A DNA stretch of 64,000 nucleotides from assembly GCF_900110835.1 (NCBI RefSeq), contig NZ_FOJG01000001.1, forward strand, positions 3,751,499 to 3,815,498, written 5' to 3'. The stretch is from Chitinophaga arvensicola (GTDB lineage Bacteria; Bacteroidota; Bacteroidia; Chitinophagales; Chitinophagaceae). The notes below the pieces were generated by a model that had not been told where the DNA came from, did no database searches, and worked only from the letters and a program-made list of their open reading frames with translations. Numbering within the stretch: the stretch's first letter is position 1; every line of letters begins with the position of its first letter. Below, piece by piece: positions 1 to 8,988 of the stretch. Position numbers and translations under genes: made by a program.

Positions 1-1566
1 CCGGTCGTGGAAGGGGCAGGCAGCAATGGTACCGCCACCCGCGCCTCGCAAACCTGGGATAACAAAACACTCGAAACCTATTTTACCTATAACCAGCAAT
101 GGGGGAAGAATGTGCTGAAAGCAACCGCCGGTTATTCTTATCAGAACTTCTTTAACAACAGCATGACCGCCGGTAACACCCAGTTTGTATCTGATATTTT
201 CAGCTACAATAATCTCGGTGCAGGTCAGGGTGATCAGCCGGCCGTTGGCTCCGGTGCGGAAGAAAACTCGCTGGTATCTTTTATTGGCCGTGTATTTTAC
301 AGTTATAACGATAAATACCTGCTCACCGGTACGGTGCGCCGCGATGGATCTACCCGTTTCGGGAAAGATAAGAAGTGGGGTACTTTCCCTTCTGCCTCCC
401 TGGCATGGCGTATTACGCAGGAACCTTTCCTCCAGAACAGCAGCTGGCTGCAGGACCTGAAATTTCGTGTAGGCTACGGCGTTACCGGTAACCAGGAAAT
501 ACAGAATTACAAATCACCATTAACGTATAGCCCTGGTGGTAAGGTGCTGGATAATGGCCGCTGGGTGACGTCCTACCAGATCGGGCAGAATGAAAACCCG
601 AACCTCCGCTGGGAGTCTGCCGCACAATTTAACGCCGGCTTCGACTTTACCATGTTTAAAGGGAGATTGAGCGGAACGCTGGAATACTATGATAAGCGCA
701 CCAAAGACCTGCTCTTTAATTACAACGTGCCTTCACCGCCTTACCTGTTTCCCTCTATGCTGGCTAACGTAGGTAAAATCAGCAACAAAGGGGTGGAATT
801 GTCGCTGAGCGCCGGTATCATTGAACACAAAGATTTCAGCTGGAATGCGTCTTTCAATATCTCCCGCAACTACAACGAAATCCTCTCCATCGCCAACGAC
901 CAGTTTAAGAGCGATGCCATCTATGATGGTACAGTAGGCGCCCGTGGACTCACCGCCGTACAGATCGTAAAAGTAGTACCGGGGTATTCTATCGGCACCT
1001 TCTACATTCCTCACTATACCGGTGTGGATGCCAATGGCAACCAGCAGTTTGAAGATATCGACGGCAGCGGCAGTTTCGATTTCCGCAGCGACAGCCGCGT
1101 AGCGGGCAACGGCTTACCGAAATACCAGGCAGGACTGGCCAATACCTTCCGCTACAAAAACTTCGATCTGAACTTTTTATTGCGCAGCCTTTTCGGCTAC
1201 CAGATTTTCAACGCCACCGACCTGGTGCTGAGCGACCGTTTTAGCCGCCTGCCGGGCCGTAATGCCATGGCCAAGTATGCCGACAGCAATATCAAAGGTA
1301 CCTACGTATCCGACCGGTTTATAGAAAACGGCGCTTTCCTGCGCCTGGATAACTTCTCCCTGGGCTATAGCATTCCAGCCGCCAACAGTAAGTTGTTTGC
1401 CAATCCAAGGGTATATATCTCCGGACAAAACCTGTTCGTAATTACCAAATACTCCGGTCTGGATCCTGAATTGCCTATCGACGGACTGGCACCAGGTATT
1501 GATAACCGGAACGTATATCCGAAAACACGCTCTTTTGCTGTAGGCTTTACGGTGAACTTTAAATAA
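1..1566 (+). CDS. SusC/RagA family TonB-linked outer membrane protein, C-terminal part (5' truncated by window)
   Basis: The frame is open from the first base, so the gene starts before the window; the GTG at 7 is only an internal valine. The visible 520 or so residues are the C-terminal beta-barrel of a SusC-type TonB-dependent transporter, with alternating aromatic/polar strands, the 'RRDGSTRFG' motif common in SusC barrels, and a typical C-terminal strand ending in 'FTVNFK'. SusC proteins import oligosaccharides or other bulky nutrients across the outer membrane using TonB energy. The SusD gene follows 11 bp downstream, so the two form the usual pair. The substrate cannot be inferred because the plug and upstream genes are missing. 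Confidence 0.95.
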   Translation, partial: PVVEGAGSNGTATRASQTWDNKTLETYFTYNQQWGKNVLKATAGYSYQNFFNNSMTAGNTQFVSDIFSYNNLGAGQGDQPAVGSGAEENSLVSFIGRVFYSYNDKYLLTGTVRRDGSTRFGKDKKWGTFPSASLAWRITQEPFLQNSSWLQDLKFRVGYGVTGNQEIQNYKSPLTYSPGGKVLDNGRWVTSYQIGQNENPNLRWESAAQFNAGFDFTMFKGRLSGTLEYYDKRTKDLLFNYNVPSPPYLFPSMLANVGKISNKGVELSLSAGIIEHKDFSWNASFNISRNYNEILSIANDQFKSDAIYDGTVGARGLTAVQIVKVVPGYSIGTFYIPHYTGVDANGNQQFEDIDGSGSFDFRSDSRVAGNGLPKYQAGLANTFRYKNFDLNFLLRSLFGYQIFNATDLVLSDRFSRLPGRNAMAKYADSNIKGTYVSDRFIENGAFLRLDNFSLGYSIPAANSKLFANPRVYISGQNLFVITKYSGLDPELPIDGLAPGIDNRNVYPKTRSFAVGFTVNFK

Positions 1567-1577
1567 AAACCATCGAC

Positions 1578-3074
1578 ATGAAATCAACATTCCTGAAATA
1601 TACATTGCTGACCGGGATGATCTGTTCCCTTTTCAGCTGCACTAAACTCGACGAAACTTTCTACGACCGTGGAACAGACGATAACTTCCTTAAAACAGAA
1701 GACGAGCTGAACGCCTTTGCCAACGGTGCTTACGCCAAAATGCGAGGTTACCGCGACAGCTACTGGAAAATGAATGAAGTAACCACCGATGAAACTACGG
1801 TGCCCTCCCGGGGAGCCGACTGGAATGAAGGCGGTTTATGGCGCGTATTGATCAGTCATGAGTTCCCGATCACGCATCAGTACATCAATGATATGTGGAA
1901 CTTTATTTACCGCGATGGCGTGAATCCTGTGAATGCCATCCTGCAAAAGCTGGAAGGCTCTTCGGTAGTACTGCCTACCAAAGACCAGATCATTGCGCAA
2001 ATGAAAGTGCTGCGTGCATTTCACTATTACCTGGCCATGGATGCCTTTGGCAACGTGCCCGTAGTCACCTCTTTTGAACAGACCGATCCGCCAAAGAATA
2101 CGCCGCGCGCAGAAGTATTCACGTTCATAGAAAAAGAAGTGAAAGATAATCTCGCTGCCCTGCCCGCCACACTTGATACAAAGAACTATGGCAAAGTGAG
2201 CAAGGGAATGGCCTTTATGCTGCTGGCCAAACTCTATGCTAACGCAGAAGTATACACGGGCACACAGCGCTGGGCAGATTGTATTCGTATGTGCGATTCC
2301 GTTACTGCTATTGGCTACCAGCTGGAGCCCAGCTACTTCACGAATTTTTCTACCAAGAATGAGAATTCGAAGGAGAACATCTTCGTGGTACCCTATGATG
2401 CCATCAATGCCAAAGGCATGATGCTGCATTACCTAACCCTACATTATAACAGCCGTTATACCTACGGTTTACCAAGTTCTCCCTGGAATGGCTGGTGTAC
2501 ACTAAAGGATTTCTACGAAGCCTATGATACGGATGATAACCGCAGAACCATGTTCCTCGAAGGACAGCAGTATGCGCAGGATGGAACGCCCCTGAAAACA
2601 GAGCAGGGGGCGCCGTTGATCTTCTCCCGTACTATCGGCGACCTGGCCAATGCCACCCAAACAGAAGGTGTACGTATCGTGAAATACGAAATTCAGAAGA
2701 ATACACCTTATTCCGATCAGGACAACGACCTGGTGATTTTCCGCTATGCGGATGCACTGATGCTCAAAGCAGAGGGGTTGTTGCGTACCGGTCAGGCCGG
2801 GCCTGCACTCACACTGGTGAACCAGGTGCGTGCCCGAAATTTTGAAAATGGGAAGCCGCTGCTGACACTCACGCTGGATAACCTGCTGGCAGAACGTGGC
2901 CGCGAGTTTATCTGGGAAGGTTGCCGCCGACAGGATCTGATCCGCTTCGGGAAATGGAACAGCACCTGGCAGTTCCATCCTGCGGACCAACCATTCCGCC
3001 AGTTGTTCCCTATTCCACAGGCCCAATTGGATGCGAATCCCAACCTGGTACAGAATCCGGGGTATAAATTATAA
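1578..3074 (+). CDS. RagB/SusD family nutrient-binding outer membrane lipoprotein
   Basis: This 498-residue protein begins with a lipoprotein signal ending in the lipobox 'LFSC', followed by 'TKLDETFYDRG', a common SusD N-terminus. Further SusD features are the helical 'AFHYYLAMDAFGNVPVV' segment (the usual 'YGDVPL' position) and the C-terminal 'ERGREFIWEGCRRQDLIRFGKW' region, ending 'FPIPQAQLDANPNLVQNPGY'. SusD caps the SusC transporter at the cell surface and binds the ligand. The gene follows the SusC gene by 11 bp and is closed by a strong hairpin terminator, so the pair forms the end of an operon. The length is normal for the family. Confidence 0.95.
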   Translation: MKSTFLKYTLLTGMICSLFSCTKLDETFYDRGTDDNFLKTEDELNAFANGAYAKMRGYRDSYWKMNEVTTDETTVPSRGADWNEGGLWRVLISHEFPITHQYINDMWNFIYRDGVNPVNAILQKLEGSSVVLPTKDQIIAQMKVLRAFHYYLAMDAFGNVPVVTSFEQTDPPKNTPRAEVFTFIEKEVKDNLAALPATLDTKNYGKVSKGMAFMLLAKLYANAEVYTGTQRWADCIRMCDSVTAIGYQLEPSYFTNFSTKNENSKENIFVVPYDAINAKGMMLHYLTLHYNSRYTYGLPSSPWNGWCTLKDFYEAYDTDDNRRTMFLEGQQYAQDGTPLKTEQGAPLIFSRTIGDLANATQTEGVRIVKYEIQKNTPYSDQDNDLVIFRYADALMLKAEGLLRTGQAGPALTLVNQVRARNFENGKPLLTLTLDNLLAERGREFIWEGCRRQDLIRFGKWNSTWQFHPADQPFRQLFPIPQAQLDANPNLVQNPGYKL

Positions 3075-3080
3075 AGTATA

Positions 3081-3113
3081 AAACGGGGAGGGAGTAATCC
3101 TTCCCCGTTTTTT
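3081..3113 (+). terminator. Intrinsic terminator after the susCD pair
   Basis: A GC-rich stem pairs 'AAACGGGGAGGG' with 'CCTTCCCCGTTT' (one G-U pair) around a short AT loop, followed by a T-run. It begins 6 bases after the SusD stop codon. Confidence 0.85.
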
Positions 3114-3233
3114 GTTCGTGGCATAACCTTTGGCTTTATATAGCATCAGGTAGGTAAATGTTTCACAGCACAGCTGTTTCAGCAGGCGCTTGTAGAAAAC
3201 TTTACAGCTATTGTGCATTTAATTCTATAGTGT

Positions 3234-4049
3234 ATGGACGAACAATTTCATAGTTACAGTCAGCTGATTTTTGATAAACTGCATGGCTGGCTGGTAATGG
3301 CGGTAAAGATGACGCCGAATTTTATACTGGCGGTGCTGGTATTCTTTGTTTTCTTACTGGCGGCGCGTTTTATCCGCAAAATCACCTACAAATTCTCCCA
3401 GCGGCTTTCTGAAACGCCTGCCATCTCCAACCTGGTATCCAGTTTACTCTACATTGTGTTGATGTTGATGGGATTATTCATCGCCCTCAATATCCTGAGC
3501 CTCGATAAAGCCGTTACCTCTTTACTTGCTGGTGCGGGTATTATAGGGTTGGCTTTAGGTTTTGCTTTCCAGGACCTCACAGCGAATTTCATCTCCGGGA
3601 TATTTATCACCTTCAAGAAACCTTTTGAAGTGGGCCACCTGATAGAAACAAACGGATTTACCGGACGTGTAGATAATATTGCGCTGAGAGCTACTACCAT
3701 GATTACAGCAGATGGACTACATGTGATCATTCCCAATAAAGAGATTTTTCAGAAACCTATTATCAATCATTCACTCACTCCTTTGCGGCGTATTACGCTC
3801 ACCTTTTCCATTCCGTTGTCCGACAAACTGAATGAAGCGGAAAAGATTATGACGGATATTGTAACGGGTATGAAAGATGTGGTGCCGGACCGGCCCAAAA
3901 CCGTGTGGTACAGCGCTATAGAAGGTGGAACCGTGAAAGTGATCCTGAGTTGCTGGGTGAGCAATGAATCGGATGACGCCTACGAGCGCATTACGCATGA
4001 ACTGATTACGAAAGTCACTACGTCTTTAAAAGCGGCAGGTTTGATGTAA
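3234..4049 (+). CDS. Small-conductance mechanosensitive channel, MscS family
   Basis: The 271-residue protein has an N-terminal membrane part: a helix at about 23-43, another near 67-85, and the pore-lining glycine/alanine-rich helix 'LAGAGIIGLALGFAFQDLTANFISGIF' that is diagnostic of MscS. The soluble beta domain ('FEVGHLIETNGFTGRVDNIALRATTM...IPNKEIF') and a C-terminal alpha/beta domain follow. Proteins of this family open on membrane tension to release solutes during hypo-osmotic shock. The size matches the short MscS class. It is monocistronic, between two terminators. Confidence 0.95.
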   Translation: MDEQFHSYSQLIFDKLHGWLVMAVKMTPNFILAVLVFFVFLLAARFIRKITYKFSQRLSETPAISNLVSSLLYIVLMLMGLFIALNILSLDKAVTSLLAGAGIIGLALGFAFQDLTANFISGIFITFKKPFEVGHLIETNGFTGRVDNIALRATTMITADGLHVIIPNKEIFQKPIINHSLTPLRRITLTFSIPLSDKLNEAEKIMTDIVTGMKDVVPDRPKTVWYSAIEGGTVKVILSCWVSNESDDAYERITHELITKVTTSLKAAGLM

Positions 4050-4052
4050 AGT

Positions 4053-4080
4053 AAGCCCGGCACACCAGCCGGGCTTTTTA
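4053..4080 (+). terminator. Intrinsic terminator after the MscS gene
   Basis: A perfect 9-bp stem (AAGCCCGGC / GCCGGGCTT) with a 6-nt loop is followed by T's. It lies 3 bp after the MscS stop and just before the 3' end of the converging minus-strand gene, so it may serve both sides. Confidence 0.85.
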
Positions 4081-4083
4081 CTT

Positions 4084-4323
4084 TTATGGGTGCAGGGTGT
4101 TTTCCTGTCTGTCTTTGCACCAGGGACCATTTCCTTGTCGTATAGCCGTACGCATGAGTACTACATTGGTGATAATGAACAACACGATTACCAGTATCGC
4201 CGCTATTTTAGCGAACGTGCGCAGCACAGGCTTCTTTGAAAAGCCACCGAAAATATATCCGATAATGAATACCATGCTGGCGGCGAAAAGCACACGCAGC
4301 AGGATAAAAATGCCAAAGAACAT
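4084..4323 (-). CDS. Small two-helix membrane protein of unknown function
   Basis: This 79-residue protein has two hydrophobic stretches, about residues 3-26 and 40-59, separated by a short basic loop ('SKKPVLRTFAK'), and a polar charged tail. It is probably an inner-membrane protein; no family is recognised. It starts 17 bp after the stop of the upstream secreted TPR-like gene on the same strand, so co-transcription with the TonB receptor genes is likely. An overlapping plus-strand frame of similar length is less convincing because it lacks operon context. Confidence 0.65.
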   Translation of the reverse strand: MFFGIFILLRVLFAASMVFIIGYIFGGFSKKPVLRTFAKIAAILVIVLFIITNVVLMRTAIRQGNGPWCKDRQENTLHP

Positions 4324-4340
4324 ATTATTTGTTTTAAAGA

Positions 4341-4976
4341 TTATTTAATTTTACTGAGCAGCAGTTGATCTTCCGCTTTGCCCCAGTGCGGGTACACATC
4401 TGTGCCGGGATTGGCCAGTTTGGCCAGACTTTCACCGGCGAGTTGTTTTGCTTTTTCTTTATCACCGCCCCACATTCTTGGGGTATAATATTTCACCCAG
4501 GCGGCCACGTATAAAGCGCGTGGATTTTGCGGTTCCAGTGCCATGGCTTTGTCCAGCATCTGCTGGGAAAGCATCCCGTATTTGCGGCCGTAAGTCATAG
4601 GATTGATGAATACCTTAGTGCGGTAAATCATGCTGAGCACGGTGTATACTTCTGCCAGTTCCCTGCGTTGCCGGGTGCTGTCGAGCAGTGCGAGCGCCTG
4701 TTTGGCCTGCTGTTCACCTCGTTCACTGTATGGCTCAATCTTATCTCCATCGTCTTGCAGGAGGAATCCGATCTTTGCGTTGCACAGCGCCGCATAGTAG
4801 GGCGATAACCAGGCGGGGCTGCCACCGGCGCCGGTGAAAGTTTTTTCCAATTGTGTGTAGTCGCTGACTGTTTTAGCCTGATCCAGTTTGTTGACAGCTG
4901 CCTGCAGTGCGTCGGATTGTGCGTGGGTGCTGTAGCCTGAAACGAACAGGAGTGCGCTGATGAATAGTTTTTTCAT
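4341..4976 (-). CDS. Secreted TPR-like protein of unknown function
   Basis: The 211-residue protein has a signal peptide ('MKKLFISALLFVSGYSTHAQ'), so it is exported to the periplasm. The rest is helical with TPR-like character, notably 'QQMLDKAMALEPQNPRALYVAAWVKYY' at about 140-165. TPR-type repeats usually mediate protein-protein contacts; no catalytic motif is visible. It follows the TonB-dependent receptor gene by 19 bp and precedes the small membrane protein gene, suggesting a role in the same receptor-linked process. Confidence 0.8.
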   Translation of the reverse strand: MKKLFISALLFVSGYSTHAQSDALQAAVNKLDQAKTVSDYTQLEKTFTGAGGSPAWLSPYYAALCNAKIGFLLQDDGDKIEPYSERGEQQAKQALALLDSTRQRRELAEVYTVLSMIYRTKVFINPMTYGRKYGMLSQQMLDKAMALEPQNPRALYVAAWVKYYTPRMWGGDKEKAKQLAGESLAKLANPGTDVYPHWGKAEDQLLLSKIK

Positions 4977-4995
4977 GTTTTCTTTTTTGAGTGAT

Positions 4996-6966
4996 TTATA
5001 AATTGTTATTTAAAAAATCGTCGGTCCGGTCGATGCCAAAACTCATAAATACGCCGATGAAGTATCCACGTGTAGCCGGTAGCGCTACCGGCTGTTTATT
5101 CGATCCATTGGCGCTGTATTGATAACCGAAAATCTGTTGGGTGCCGAAAATATTATTGACGCCCATGGCAAAGCCGGAGAAGTCTTTCCACTTCCAATGC
5201 TTAAAGAAGGAGCAGAGATAAGCCACATGCAGGTTGGCGATGTTATAGGTGCGGGTAGTGCCCTGATCAGTGATGCTGCCATCTTTGATATTATAATAAG
5301 GGCGGCCTGCAGCAAAAGCCCAGGAAACATTAACACTGGTGCTGATGTCCTGGAAGAATTTCTTGATGGCCACGGTAGTGGTATGTGATGAAGCGTATGC
5401 CGGGCGCAGGGTGTAAGGATTATTAAGATCGTTGCGTTTGGTATCGAGATAGGTATAGGTGATCCAGTAGTCTAGGTTTTTGATACTTTTTTTATCCCGC
5501 CAGAAGAATTCAATTCCCTGCGCATAGCCGTGGCCGTTATTGTTCACATCTGGTGTGGTCTTTACCAGTTCGCTGTATTTTTTATAATAGGCTTCGGCGC
5601 GGAAGAAGCGGTTGTGGGCTTTTTTCGTATAGTTAAGCACGTAGTGTGTGGCACTGGAAAAGGTTAAATTCCGTTGCAGGTACAGCCAGTCGTTCAGCGG
5701 TTCCTGGTAGAAAACGCCATAGGCAATATTGAATTGACTGCCATCCGGCAGACGGTAGGCCATGCTGAGTCTGGGTGCCACTACTGCTTTATGTAGCACG
5801 CTGGCATACTCCGCCCTGATACCCGCTTTGGCAGCGAGGTTCGGCGCAAGGTAAATATCGCCTTCGGCAAAGAGGGCGCTGAGTTGATCAGTGAGGGTAA
5901 GGGCGCTGTCGTTGCTATGGCCTTTGTCGTGCGTGTAGAAATGTTCTCCGCCTATACGCAGTGCCTGCCCTTTAGGAAAGAAGTGCGAGAATACAATACG
6001 TGCCTGGGCGAAATCGCTGCGGATCTGACGAAAGCCTGTTTTACCCGGCACAGGGGTGTTTTTCCAATCCGTAAGACTACCCGCTGTATTGGTTTCGTTG
6101 GAACTATATGCTGCGCCGGATTCTACCTTCCAATTGTGCGCCAGCAGGCTACGGAAACTGATATTATTATAGCTGTTCCAGCCACGTACGCGGTAGGTGT
6201 AGTTTAACAGGCTGCTATCGATGTCGGGGTTGCGCATGCCCACATCGCTGTAGGTCCAGTTGCTGTAAAGCTTGAGTATACCTGTTTTTCCGGTGCGGAT
6301 CCTGAAATTAAAATTGCCATCTGCATAAGCCGGGCCAGCATAGTAATCTGGTTTTTGTGGCACTATGCTGTTATAAACAGATTGATTGCTGTAATTCAGG
6401 TTAGCGCCATAACTGCTTTTATTATTTTGAGCAAGATGTTGGAAGCCGGCGCCGAGGTTAGCTGGAAATACGCTGAAACTGGCGGAGGTCTTCTCCGGCA
6501 GGTCGGTGCTTTCCATAATAAGGGCGCTGCTCATAGCGCCGCCATACAGGGCGGAGTAGCCACCGGAACTGAAAAGGATTCCTTTAAACAGGAAAGGATT
6601 AATGCGGGCATATTGCGGAATGCCGGGAACAGCCGGGTAGTTGGGTGTTTTTAATAAGGTGCCGTCAATAAACTGGCGGGTTTCATCGCCGGTACCGCCT
6701 CGGACAAAGAGTCCCGATTGCTCGCCGATCTGTTGTGCCCCCGGAAGGGAACGCAGTGCCTGTGTGATGTCGGCGTTGCTGCCCGCTACGGTAACAGCAT
6801 CGATGGGCGTAAGGGAAGCGCCTTTGGCTTTATCGCTCGCTTCAAAGGTACCGGCGCTGATGACCACTTCAGATAAAGCACGTTTGCTTTTGATCGTGGT
6901 GTCTGGTTTATTTTGTGCGCCGGCGGTAATGGCAGTGAGTAAAAGGAATGTGAACCCTGTTTTCAT
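4996..6966 (-). CDS. TonB-dependent outer membrane receptor
   Basis: The 656-residue protein has a signal peptide ending near 'GAQ', a TonB-box-like segment ('LSEVVISAG'), a plug domain with 'DITQALRSLPGAQQIGEQSGLFVRGG' and 'QFIDGTLL', and a C-terminal beta-barrel. It is shorter than SusC proteins, lacks STN and carboxypeptidase-like N-terminal domains, and has no SusD partner, so it resembles siderophore/metal or small-nutrient receptors more than glycan transporters. Its gene starts 99 bp after the LytTR regulator on the same strand, so that two-component pair may control it. The ligand is unknown. Confidence 0.92.
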   Translation of the reverse strand: MKTGFTFLLLTAITAGAQNKPDTTIKSKRALSEVVISAGTFEASDKAKGASLTPIDAVTVAGSNADITQALRSLPGAQQIGEQSGLFVRGGTGDETRQFIDGTLLKTPNYPAVPGIPQYARINPFLFKGILFSSGGYSALYGGAMSSALIMESTDLPEKTSASFSVFPANLGAGFQHLAQNNKSSYGANLNYSNQSVYNSIVPQKPDYYAGPAYADGNFNFRIRTGKTGILKLYSNWTYSDVGMRNPDIDSSLLNYTYRVRGWNSYNNISFRSLLAHNWKVESGAAYSSNETNTAGSLTDWKNTPVPGKTGFRQIRSDFAQARIVFSHFFPKGQALRIGGEHFYTHDKGHSNDSALTLTDQLSALFAEGDIYLAPNLAAKAGIRAEYASVLHKAVVAPRLSMAYRLPDGSQFNIAYGVFYQEPLNDWLYLQRNLTFSSATHYVLNYTKKAHNRFFRAEAYYKKYSELVKTTPDVNNNGHGYAQGIEFFWRDKKSIKNLDYWITYTYLDTKRNDLNNPYTLRPAYASSHTTTVAIKKFFQDISTSVNVSWAFAAGRPYYNIKDGSITDQGTTRTYNIANLHVAYLCSFFKHWKWKDFSGFAMGVNNIFGTQQIFGYQYSANGSNKQPVALPATRGYFIGVFMSFGIDRTDDFLNNNL

Positions 6967-7065
6967 GATGCTGTACGGTTATAACAGCAAAGCTAGGGTG
7001 GGGGAAGCGCGGGATTTTTACAGAGTAGACACGATGGGAAAGTGTGGCGACAAAACGGGTAAGGC

Positions 7066-7761
7066 TCAGGATTCCAGTAGGCGGTTAACATTCTCTTTAA
7101 AGAATTCGCTGACGGGAATTTCCAGGGCGCCTATGCATACGAGATCTCGTTTGATGGTGGTAATTTTCTTTACTGCCACGAGATAGGATTTATGTGTGCG
7201 CACAAAGGCACCGGCCGGGAGTTTCTCTTCCATGGCCTTCATGGTCATGCGGGTAAGTATGGGCTTGGGATGATTGGTGAGATGGATCTTGATATAATCT
7301 TTCAATGCTTCAATATAGGTAATCTCTGCGGTGCGGATCTTTACCTGCGTGTATTCTACGTGTACGAAAAAGGAATGTTCTTCGATGGCGGCAGGCGCAT
7401 TTCTCAGGCGGTATAACTCACTCGCACGGTTACACGCTTTCAGGAACCGTTCAAATGAAAAGGGTTTAAGCAGGTAGTCTACCACCTGGAGATTGAAGCC
7501 TTCCAGCGCATATTCTTTATAGGCCGTCACGAGGATCACCATAGGAGGCTGTTGCAGCGATTGCAGCAGTTGCAGGCCGCTGAGCCGGGGCATCTGTATA
7601 TCCAGGAAAAGCAGATCAATGGGTTCCTGCTGTAGTACTTCCAGCGCTTCCATGGCATTGCGGCATGATTTCACCAGTTGGAGGAAAGGTACCTGACGGA
7701 TATTATCTTCCAGTAGTTCCCTTACCAGTTGTTCATCATCTATAGCAAGACAGCGTATCAT
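7066..7761 (-). CDS. LytTR-family response regulator
   Basis: This 231-residue protein has an N-terminal receiver domain with the phosphoacceptor aspartate in 'DLLFLDIQMPRLSG' and the conserved lysine in 'DYLLKPF'. The C-terminal LytTR DNA-binding domain shows 'IEALKDYIKIHL' and 'FVRTHKSYLVAV'. It overlaps its kinase gene by 4 bp (ATGA arrangement), which marks a cognate pair. Regulators of this class bind DNA through beta-strands and often control membrane or surface functions; the adjacent TonB receptor gene is the obvious candidate target. Confidence 0.95.
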   Translation of the reverse strand: MIRCLAIDDEQLVRELLEDNIRQVPFLQLVKSCRNAMEALEVLQQEPIDLLFLDIQMPRLSGLQLLQSLQQPPMVILVTAYKEYALEGFNLQVVDYLLKPFSFERFLKACNRASELYRLRNAPAAIEEHSFFVHVEYTQVKIRTAEITYIEALKDYIKIHLTNHPKPILTRMTMKAMEEKLPAGAFVRTHKSYLVAVKKITTIKRDLVCIGALEIPVSEFFKENVNRLLES

Positions 7762-8780
7762 GTAAGAGACAGTATTAAAGTGACCTGGAATACCGGTGGT
7801 TCGTTCCGGATCTGTAACTGATGCCGGTGAGGGTAGAGCAGTTGCAGCCGGGTTTTAACATTGGCCAGTCCGATGCCGGAATTTTCATCTTTGCTGGCGT
7901 TTGGATCGTTGTCGTATCTGTTTTGTACTTCAAAGGTAAGCACCTCTTTTTCCAGGAACAATTGTATGTCGATGGACGGATTGGGCGTATAGCCGCTCCC
8001 GTGTTTAAACGCATTTTCCACAAAGGGAATCAGCAGCATGGGCTCAATGGTAAAAGCGGCGGTATCCCTGCTGCCGGCGATCCGGGTATTTACAGCTATC
8101 TCCTGGCCAAAACGGAGTTTTTGTAAAGCGATATAACTGTTGAGATACGTCACTTCTTCAGATAATGCCACTTTCTTCCCGGTATCGTAGAGCATGTAGC
8201 GCATCAGGTCGGAGAGCATGAGCAACGCAGGTTCCAGCTGATCGGATTTTTTCCGGGCCAGCGAAACAAGATTGGTTAATACATTGAAGAGGAAGTGCGG
8301 ACTTACCTGTGAACGCAAAAATTTCAATTCGCTGCTGAGTTGCTCGGCCTGTTGCTCCTTCTGCGCTTTCTCTGCCTGCAGTTTGTCTTTTATCCGGCAG
8401 TAAATCAGGCTGATCGCATAAACGACGAAAGAAGGTGCGAATACAAACCGGTAGGTACCTGGATCATGCTGTACCGCCGGAAACCATTGTGCCATAATTG
8501 CGTACTTCAATGGAAAAGAACCACCGATCAGTACGATCACAGCCGGGATGTATGCCCACCAGTAGTGCTTGTTCCAGAGCCGGGGATAGAGCACCAGCGC
8601 ATGCAGGTAGAAGATACCGATATGGATAACGCCACAGATCGTAAAGAACGATCCGGGGATACTGCCGATACTGTAATCGTGTGCAGCATTGGACACGAGA
8701 TAAGGCAATAGCAGTACCACACTCCAGAGGAGGATATGGAGCGTAAGGATGATTTTTTTTACAGAGATGTTTTTCTTCAT
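7758..8780 (-). CDS. LytS/YehU-type sensor histidine kinase
   Basis: The start is placed at the ATG at 8780, giving 340 residues beginning 'MKKNISVKKIILTL'; the longer frame adds 28 residues of poor character. Four or more hydrophobic segments in the first 150 residues form the membrane sensor. The His_kinase (PF06580) segment follows, with the phosphorylated histidine in 'SQVSPHFLFNVLTNLV', then an HATPase domain with 'PFVENAFKHG' and 'GIGLANVKTRL'. The stop overlaps the start of the LytTR regulator, so phosphotransfer to that regulator is expected. The signal sensed is unknown. Confidence 0.93.
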   Translation of the reverse strand: MKKNISVKKIILTLHILLWSVVLLLPYLVSNAAHDYSIGSIPGSFFTICGVIHIGIFYLHALVLYPRLWNKHYWWAYIPAVIVLIGGSFPLKYAIMAQWFPAVQHDPGTYRFVFAPSFVVYAISLIYCRIKDKLQAEKAQKEQQAEQLSSELKFLRSQVSPHFLFNVLTNLVSLARKKSDQLEPALLMLSDLMRYMLYDTGKKVALSEEVTYLNSYIALQKLRFGQEIAVNTRIAGSRDTAAFTIEPMLLIPFVENAFKHGSGYTPNPSIDIQLFLEKEVLTFEVQNRYDNDPNASKDENSGIGLANVKTRLQLLYPHRHQLQIRNEPPVFQVTLILSLT

Positions 8781-8952
8781 GATGCTGCCTGATAAAGCTA
8801 CTGATTTTTCCAAAGCTAACGGCATCGCGGGCATTACGGATGGAAGGGGAGATATGACAGGCAAATGTGCCCGCTACACCGGTATTTGTGGAGACGGGCA
8901 AGTATTTATTACATTCAGGGAAAATACCATTACTATCGGCGGATGCAATTGG

Positions 8953-8960
8953 TACCTTTG
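8953..8960 (+). promoter_or_regulatory. Candidate Bacteroidota -7 element (TACCTTTG)
   Basis: TACCTTTG matches the TAnnTTTG -7 consensus and lies 28 bp before the fucosidase start. No clear -33 TTTG is seen, so this is tentative. Confidence 0.4.
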
Positions 8961-8988
8961 AAATGGTTATGAAACAAAAAATCCTGTT

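Noticed and set aside
4097..4348. Plus-strand 83-residue frame opposite the small membrane protein
   Set aside because: It overlaps the minus-strand frame, which has clearer membrane helices, sensible codon use and operon context with the preceding minus-strand genes.
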